From Tannerella sp. (GTDB taxonomy: Bacteria > Bacteroidota > Bacteroidia > Bacteroidales > Tannerellaceae), in contig JAITVY010000002.1 in assembly GCA_031285565.1 (NCBI GenBank), positions 1 to 64,000 on the forward strand: 64,000 bases of DNA. The letters run 5' to 3'. A program made the translations under genes and the position numbers. Below, in pieces: positions 62,295 through 64,000 of the stretch (within the stretch, counting starts at the first letter, position 1; every line of letters starts with the position of its first letter). The notes below the pieces were generated by a model, which did no database searches, was not told the origin of the DNA, and was given only the letters and a program-made list of their open reading frames with translations.

Positions 62295-62762
62295 ATGATA
62301 GATAAAGAAACTATAGTTCGTTTAGCAGAGGAGCAACTGTCTCATACGGATTGTTATTTGGTTGATGTCGCAGTGAAGCCCGGCAATTTGATTGTGGTAG
62401 AAATAGATCACGATCAGGCTGTAGGGATTGATGATTGTGTGGCGTTAAGTCAATATATTGAAAGCCGGTTAAATCGGGATGAAGATGATTTTGAATTAGA
62501 AGTCGGTTCCACAGGAATTTCTTCTCCTTTCAAAATCGTACGCCAGTATCTCAAAAATATTGGTGCTGAGGTAGAAGTATTGCTTAAAGACGGCCGGAAA
62601 ATAAGTGGGGTACTGGCATCAGCAAATGAGGAATGTGTCACTATAACTGTTGAAAAAAAGATAAAACCTGAAGGCGAAAAGCGTAAACGAACTATTTCGG
62701 AAGATGAAATTTATACATATTCCGAGATAAAATATACCAAAAATATAATAAGATTCAAATAA
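62295..62762 (+). CDS. rimP: Ribosome maturation factor RimP
   Basis: RimP helps assemble the small ribosomal subunit. The 155-residue protein has a helical/KH-like N-domain (YLVDVAVKPGNLIVVEIDHDQAVGIDDCVALSQYIESRLNRDEDDFELEVGS) and a C-terminal Sm-like barrel (VEVLLKDGRKISGVL...). The frame extends to a TTG at 62244, but that codon overlaps the promoter, so the ATG at 62295 is used. It is followed 3 bp later by nusA, the usual pair. Confidence 0.94.
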   Translation: MIDKETIVRLAEEQLSHTDCYLVDVAVKPGNLIVVEIDHDQAVGIDDCVALSQYIESRLNRDEDDFELEVGSTGISSPFKIVRQYLKNIGAEVEVLLKDGRKISGVLASANEECVTITVEKKIKPEGEKRKRTISEDEIYTYSEIKYTKNIIRFK

Positions 62763-62765
62763 ACT

Positions 62766-64000
62766 ATGGCGAAGAAGGAAGAAACAATCAGTATGATTGA
62801 TACGTTAGCGGAATTTAAAGATTTAAAGAATATTGACAAAGAAACGATGATTAACGTTTTGGAGGAGTCTTTTCGCAACGTAATAGCCAAGATGTTCGGG
62901 ACAGATGAAAATTATGATGTGATTATTAACCCGGAAAAAGGTGATTTTGAAATCTGGCGAAATCGGATCGCAGTGCCTGATGGTGAGGTTGAAGATTCAA
63001 ATCTGCAAATATCATTGAGCGATGCCCAGAAGATTGATCCGGATAGCGAAGTGGGTGAAGAAATCACAGATGAGGTATATTTTGCTGATTTTGGTCGTAG
63101 AGCGATATTGAATCTTCGTCAAACATTGGCATCTAAGATTCTTGAACTTCAGAAAGATAATTTATTCGCCAGGTATAAAGAAATGGTAGGCAATATAGTT
63201 GTCGCTGATGTTTATCAGGTCTGGAAGAAAGAAATCTTATTATTGGATGATGAAGGTAACGAATTACTCTTGCCTAAGAGTGAACAGATTCCAGGTGATT
63301 TTTATCGAAAAGGAGAAGCTGTACGTGCAGTTGTCCAACGGGTAGAAAATGAAAATAATAATACTAAAATATATTTGTCACGGACAGATAAAGTTTTCTT
63401 GCAACGTTTGTTTGAACTGGAAGTTCCTGAAATTAATGATGGTCTGATAACAATCAAGGCCATTGCGCGTATTCCGGGCGAACGTGCTAAGATCGCGGTT
63501 GAATCTTATGATGACCGGATTGATCCGGTAGGGGCCTGTGTCGGAATGAAAGGCTCTCGTATTCGTGGTATTGTTCGTGAACTCCGGAATGAGAATATTG
63601 ATGTAATCAATTATACAACAAATATTTCATTGTTTATTCAACGGGCATTGAGTCCTGCTAAGGTTACAAATATAAAAGTGTATGGAGAAGAACGTAAAGC
63701 GGAAGTTTCGCTACGTCCGGAAGAAGTATCATTGGCAATAGGAAAAGGTGGTCTGAATATAAAGCTGGCGTGTATGTTAACAGAATACACAATTGATGTA
63801 TTCCGCGATATTGATACGGCAGATGAAGAAGATATCTACCTGGATGAGTTTACAGATGAAATAGATGGATGGATTATTGAAGCGTTGAAAAATATTGGAT
63901 GTAATACGGCTAAGTCAGTTTTGGCTATGAAACGTGAAGAAGTAATGGAACGTGCTGATTTGGAAGAACAAACCGTAGATGATATTTTCGCTGTTTTATC
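62766..64000 (+). CDS. nusA: Transcription termination/antitermination factor NusA (3' part beyond window)
   Basis: The frame is open from ATG 62766 to the right edge (411 codons), so the gene is cut by the window. Seen are the N-terminal RNA-polymerase-binding domain (MIDTLAEFKDLKNIDKETMINVLEESF), an S1 domain (about 133-200), and two KH domains with the signature YDDRIDPVGACVGMKGSRIRGIVREL and RPEEVSLAIGKGGLNIKLACML. A C-terminal helical region is starting. NusA binds nascent RNA and RNA polymerase to modulate pausing and termination. Confidence 0.96.
   Translation, partial: MAKKEETISMIDTLAEFKDLKNIDKETMINVLEESFRNVIAKMFGTDENYDVIINPEKGDFEIWRNRIAVPDGEVEDSNLQISLSDAQKIDPDSEVGEEITDEVYFADFGRRAILNLRQTLASKILELQKDNLFARYKEMVGNIVVADVYQVWKKEILLLDDEGNELLLPKSEQIPGDFYRKGEAVRAVVQRVENENNNTKIYLSRTDKVFLQRLFELEVPEINDGLITIKAIARIPGERAKIAVESYDDRIDPVGACVGMKGSRIRGIVRELRNENIDVINYTTNISLFIQRALSPAKVTNIKVYGEERKAEVSLRPEEVSLAIGKGGLNIKLACMLTEYTIDVFRDIDTADEEDIYLDEFTDEIDGWIIEALKNIGCNTAKSVLAMKREEVMERADLEEQTVDDIFAVL

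Overview
The window reads as the chromosome of a low-GC member of the Bacteroidota, order Bacteroidales. Supporting signs are Bacteroidota-type promoters (TTTG, about 19 bp, TAnnTTTG), few Shine-Dalgarno sequences, short UTRs, DUF1573 proteins, an ExbB-orf-ExbD-ExbD Ton cluster, an ECF sigma/TonB-fusion pair and the type IX secretion gene porQ next to cmk and ispH. The T9SS gene fits a Porphyromonadaceae/Tannerellaceae/Dysgonomonadaceae-like lineage better than a typical Bacteroides. This is inference from gene content; no rRNA is present.

Layout. 1-40 kb is mostly core genome. It runs from small lipoproteins, trpS, ybaK, engB and a sodium:solute symporter (0-6 kb) to pfkA, meaB, two DUF1573 proteins, folA and thyA (7-13 kb). 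Next come an aldose epimerase and an esterase-like hydrolase (13-15 kb), then the folK-queA-truB-uppP-DUF3098-ftsX envelope/tRNA cluster and miaB (15.7-21.5 kb). A CoA-transferase and an oxidoreductase follow (22-26 kb), then ispH-cmk-porQ (26-29 kb). A tonB homologue, a prenyl synthase, tatD, tRNA-Ser(GGA) and the ExbB/ExbD cluster lie at 29-34 kb, and trxA, dnaE and a MutS-like ATPase at 34-40 kb. 52-64 kb is again core: rplM-rpsI-rpsB-tsf, an ECF sigma factor with a TonB-domain partner, an aminotransferase, ribBA, an LptF/G permease, and rimP-nusA (nusA runs off the right edge).

The accessory region is 40.1-52.1 kb, visibly more A+T-rich than its flanks. It encodes what looks like a peptide natural-product or signalling system. 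The parts are three tandem 42-43-residue peptides with double-glycine-type leaders, a separate 41-residue GG-leader peptide, a C39-peptidase ABC exporter with an intact C/H/D triad, and a very small HlyD-like adaptor. An acyl carrier protein, a two-GNAT-domain protein whose N-terminus resembles a PqqD/RRE peptide-binding domain, and a large TonB-receptor-like outer-membrane protein complete the cassette. A divergent histidine kinase and OmpR-type response regulator lie beside it. The pairing of ACP, GNAT protein and a lysine-rich core suggests a ribosomally made, N-acylated peptide. Four phased GTTAT half-sites between the GG-leader peptide gene and the kinase gene look like the response-regulator operator. 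The four peptide genes are short and easily missed by automatic annotation.

Other signals of note are: a roughly 195-bp mobile-looking repeat with terminal inverted repeats and a hairpin whose two arms differ between copies yet stay perfectly complementary; two 17-bp palindromes 21 bp apart upstream of a near-perfect promoter; a terminator-like hairpin in the leader of the rimP-nusA operon; and several start sites that can be corrected from promoter positions.
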